DNA from: Coriaria nepalensis
Taxonomy: Eukaryota; Streptophyta; Magnoliopsida; Cucurbitales; Coriariaceae
DNA length: 64,000 bases
Assembly (NCBI GenBank): GCA_027186245.1
Contig: CP114484.1
Span: forward strand, 880,501 to 944,500
Direction of reading: 5' to 3'
This document shows positions 61,440 through 64,000 of this stretch, one piece after another. The first letter of the stretch is position 1, and the number at the start of each line of letters is the position of its first letter. The translations under genes were made by a program, and so were the position numbers. The notes below the pieces were generated by a model. That model was given only the letters and a program-made list of their open reading frames with translations. It made no database searches and had not been told where the DNA came from.

Positions 61440-64000
61440 ATGAATATCTCAGTTTCTTCTTCGTCTTCGTTATCTACGTCTGCCTCGTCATCTTCGTGGT
61501 CGACGACTTCATGGATCTCTGGCATTGTCCGAGGCCGTTCAGATAGGTCTGGAAGCTTAAAAGTCTCCGGGACTTCTGCTTCCGTCTCCGGGGCTGGAGA
61601 TCTCTCCGATCCGGTGGTGCGGAAGAACCAGTTTCGAGGAGTGCTGTTCAAGTATGGATCGAAGCCAATTCAGGTCGGTAGATCTTTCGTTTTTTTGGAT
61701 GTGATTGATGGAAACGTGGATTCGGTTATTCATTTTTCAGTTTGTATTTGTTTAGTTTTACAAAGTCGATCTCGAGTGTGCATTTTTCTAAATTTCGATA
61801 TCAAATATTAGATACTTGAGTTTTACATTTGGCTTAGTCCCTCTCTTACTAGTTGCTGTGAATCTGTGATAGTTAAGTCTTCTCACAGATTTCTATGATT
61901 TTTCACATGAATGGTGATAAGGGACGTTTTTGTATGTATTGGATCTTTTAATCGTGCGGATGTTGATATATTTTGGTGATAGATACACATTGAACACAAG
62001 GACCTCGATTTTGTTCCTAGTATTTTGTGCTTGATGTTTGTGTGTGCAGGTTGCATTTAAAACAGGTGACTATCGACAACAAGTTATTTTTATCGGGGGA
62101 CTGACCGATGGTTTTCTTGCAACAGAGTATGTTTAGTGGCACTTGTTTTGCTACAAAATTTTATTCACGTTATATTAATCTGTCTCCTTCTCTCGGTGTT
62201 TCCGTGCGGTGAATATAAGCAGAAATGATGTTGCAACATCTACAAGATATTTACTATAAATGATTCTTTTAAAATTTTGAATTTTTTCAGTGAGTGGATA
62301 AGTAATAGTCACTCCTATTCTATGATATTTCTTACAGGTACTTAGAACCTCTTGCCATTGCTTTGGAGAAGGAAAAATGGTCACTTGTTCAGCTGCTTCT
62401 CTCATCATCATACAGTGGATATGGCACCTCCAGCTTGCAACAGGTAAGACGTAATGTTTTATTTATTACTTGTCTATTTATGTGGAGTTTGTGGAAATAA
62501 ATTATTCATAAAAATTTTTTTCTCTTAAAGTATCTTATGCTCATGACGAGCTTGAAGTGAGGGAGGAGAAAGAATTTAGTGGACATTGTATTTCTACTTT
62601 ACTCTAAAGATAATTCATTCGAGGTTGGACTGTTACCAATTTAAGACAAAAACAGAAGACATATGAACCTTAGTCATCTTGTGATATTTTCCCCCATTGT
62701 TTAAACCTGAACATTCTGCTACTACACTATCTATAACACTTTCCCCATTTGGCATTTAGGATGCCACGGAGATTGATCAACTGATTAGTCATTTGATCAA
62801 CAAAGAAGATTCTGAGGGTGTTGTACTTCTTGGGCATAGTACCGGCTGCCAGGTTAGTGCTGAATTGCCTGTTAAACTTGAAAAAGATCCAAAGTTTATT
62901 TGATCAACTATCATCAGAAATTTCCAAAGAAGTAATTATAAAACCTTGTATTATTTACACATGAATTCAGGATATAGTACATTACATGCGTACAAATACT
63001 GCATGCTCCCGAGCAGTCCGTGCTGCCATTTTGCAGGCAATTACCTATCCGTACTCAGTTGCTATTCTTTCACTCATTTTTTTATATGCTTATATTGTTG
63101 CCTGTCTAAATTATTGCTATTATTTCCATTTATGCTGTACATGAATTGCACCTTTTACTCATGACTACTCTTGATATGCCAGGCTCCAGTTAGTGACAGG
63201 GAGTACAGAGCAACTCTACCTGAAACAGCGTACATGATAGACTTGGCTTCAACTATGATTAGTGAAGGCCGAGGATCAGAATTAATGCCAAGAGAAGCGG
63301 ATCCAACTTCCCCTATAACTGCCAGCAGGTGGGTGTAAGATTGTGTTCAGTGGACCTCGCTTGCCTTATTACTGTTGTCAATTCAATTCGGACTTGCCCT
63401 CTCATTCCTGTGGTTGTATATTTTATTCAGTATGGATATCTGGAGATTATCCGCAATTCTTGCACCATTCTGGAAAATATTATGGTCTACATTGACACTA
63501 CATAAAAAAGCATTTTAAATGCTACTAGCATTTGCTGGCAGGTATCACTCCCTTTGTTCTTACATGGGAGATGATGACATGTTCAGCTCAGACCTTAGTG
63601 ATGACCAGCTGCGGACAAGACTTGGGCACATGGCTAGCACACATTGTCAGGTTAAAAATCCTTCTTTTTTTTTTTCTTCTCGTCTCTTTCTATTTCATGG
63701 ATAAATGTCTCATAGGTACGTCAATAAGGAATTGACCTATTAGTGTTAAGGAGTAGAGAGTCAGAGACAAAGGCTTAGGAATGTTTCAGTAATCAAATTG
63801 GTTAGGCAATCTAATCAGCGTACTATCTGAAGAGATAAAAGCATTAAAGCATCTGCCTTGATCCTCTTCGTTATTGCATTTCATCAATACAATGCTACTA
63901 GGGGATTTGATATTTCCTGCAGGTTATCTTTTCCATGGCTGATGAATATGTGCCAGAGTACGTGGACAAGAAAGCTTTGGTTGAGAGGTTAGAATGAGTT
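61440..64000 (+). CDS. DUF1749 alpha/beta-hydrolase fold protein (3' end outside window)
   Basis: Exons 61440-61673, 62050-62126, 62338-62443, 62760-62852, 62971-63036, 63183-63328, 63542-63650 and 63923-63987 join in frame; the gene continues past the edge. The product starts with a Ser-rich segment (MNISVSSSSSLSTSASSSSW), then RNQFRGVLFKYG. The nucleophile elbow GHSTG lies in GVVLLGHSTGCQDIVHYM. Other blocks are VIFIGGLTDGFLATEYLEPL, APVSDREYRATLPETAYM and FSMADEYVPEYVDKKALVER. The family (UPF0613/DUF1749) is alpha/beta-hydrolase-like with no firmly assigned substrate. The intron after exon 5 begins with GC (CAG/GCAATT) rather than GT. The Arabidopsis counterpart I recall is At5g19050. Confidence 0.87.

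Overview
This window is nuclear DNA of a flowering plant, most likely a core eudicot. The evidence is AT-rich spacers, GT-AG introns with T-rich tracts, many plant-specific protein families (isopentenyltransferase, FAR1-related, plastid glutamine synthetase, PP2C with an MGC acylation signal) and plant TE fragments. I cannot name the species. Several neighbours recall two duplicated Arabidopsis blocks on chromosomes 3 and 5: SAC3B, PP2C35, FRS7/FRS12, ARM-repeat proteins, GK3, SERINC, SAMDC4, IPT5 and a DUF1749 hydrolase. The window therefore looks like one ancestral segment kept in roughly conserved content. The locus comparison is from memory.

Layout. 1-460: 5' part of an RF298-type RING E3 ligase (minus). 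1.2-4.4 kb: AT-rich spacer with a decayed hAT-like transposase. 4.9-11.5 kb: SAC3B mRNA-export scaffold (plus, 14 exons). 12.2-13.4 kb: acylated PP2C (minus), convergent with SAC3B. 14.7-15.8 kb: SAMDC4-type S-adenosylmethionine decarboxylase (minus, no intron). 16-22.5 kb: gene-poor, with a MITE, two fold-back elements and microsatellites. 22.5-26.2 kb: AP-5 mu subunit (minus, 8 exons, SINE in an intron), head-to-head with a BSD-domain protein (26.8-28.0 kb, plus). 29.2-30.7 kb: LIFEGUARD/BI-1-type membrane protein (minus), head-to-head with an FRS7/FRS12-type factor (31.8-34.1 kb, plus). 35.0-37.4 kb: pseudogene of plastid glutamine synthetase. 38.4-44.0 kb: tandem pair of membrane/ARM-repeat proteins (minus). 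45.5-46.3 kb: organellar guanylate kinase. 46.8-48.2 kb: dienelactone hydrolase-like protein. 48.9-50.75 kb: decayed SERINC gene. 51.2-53.4 kb: decayed CNNM/DUF21 gene. 53.5-57 kb: AT-rich spacer. 57.1-58.1 kb: IPT5-type cytokinin synthase. 58-61.3 kb: spacer with simple repeats. 61.4-64 kb: DUF1749 alpha/beta hydrolase, cut by the window edge.

The genes are independent eukaryotic units, not an operon. The clearest unusual signal is three multi-exon genes (GS2, SERINC, DUF21) that keep their exon order but carry stops, frameshifts and lost splice sites, while the genes between them are intact. I do not see a new multi-gene system. The best leads are the decayed genes, the unexplained open exons downstream of the PP2C, the tandem ARM/membrane pair and a 103-nt fold-back at 18.7 kb.
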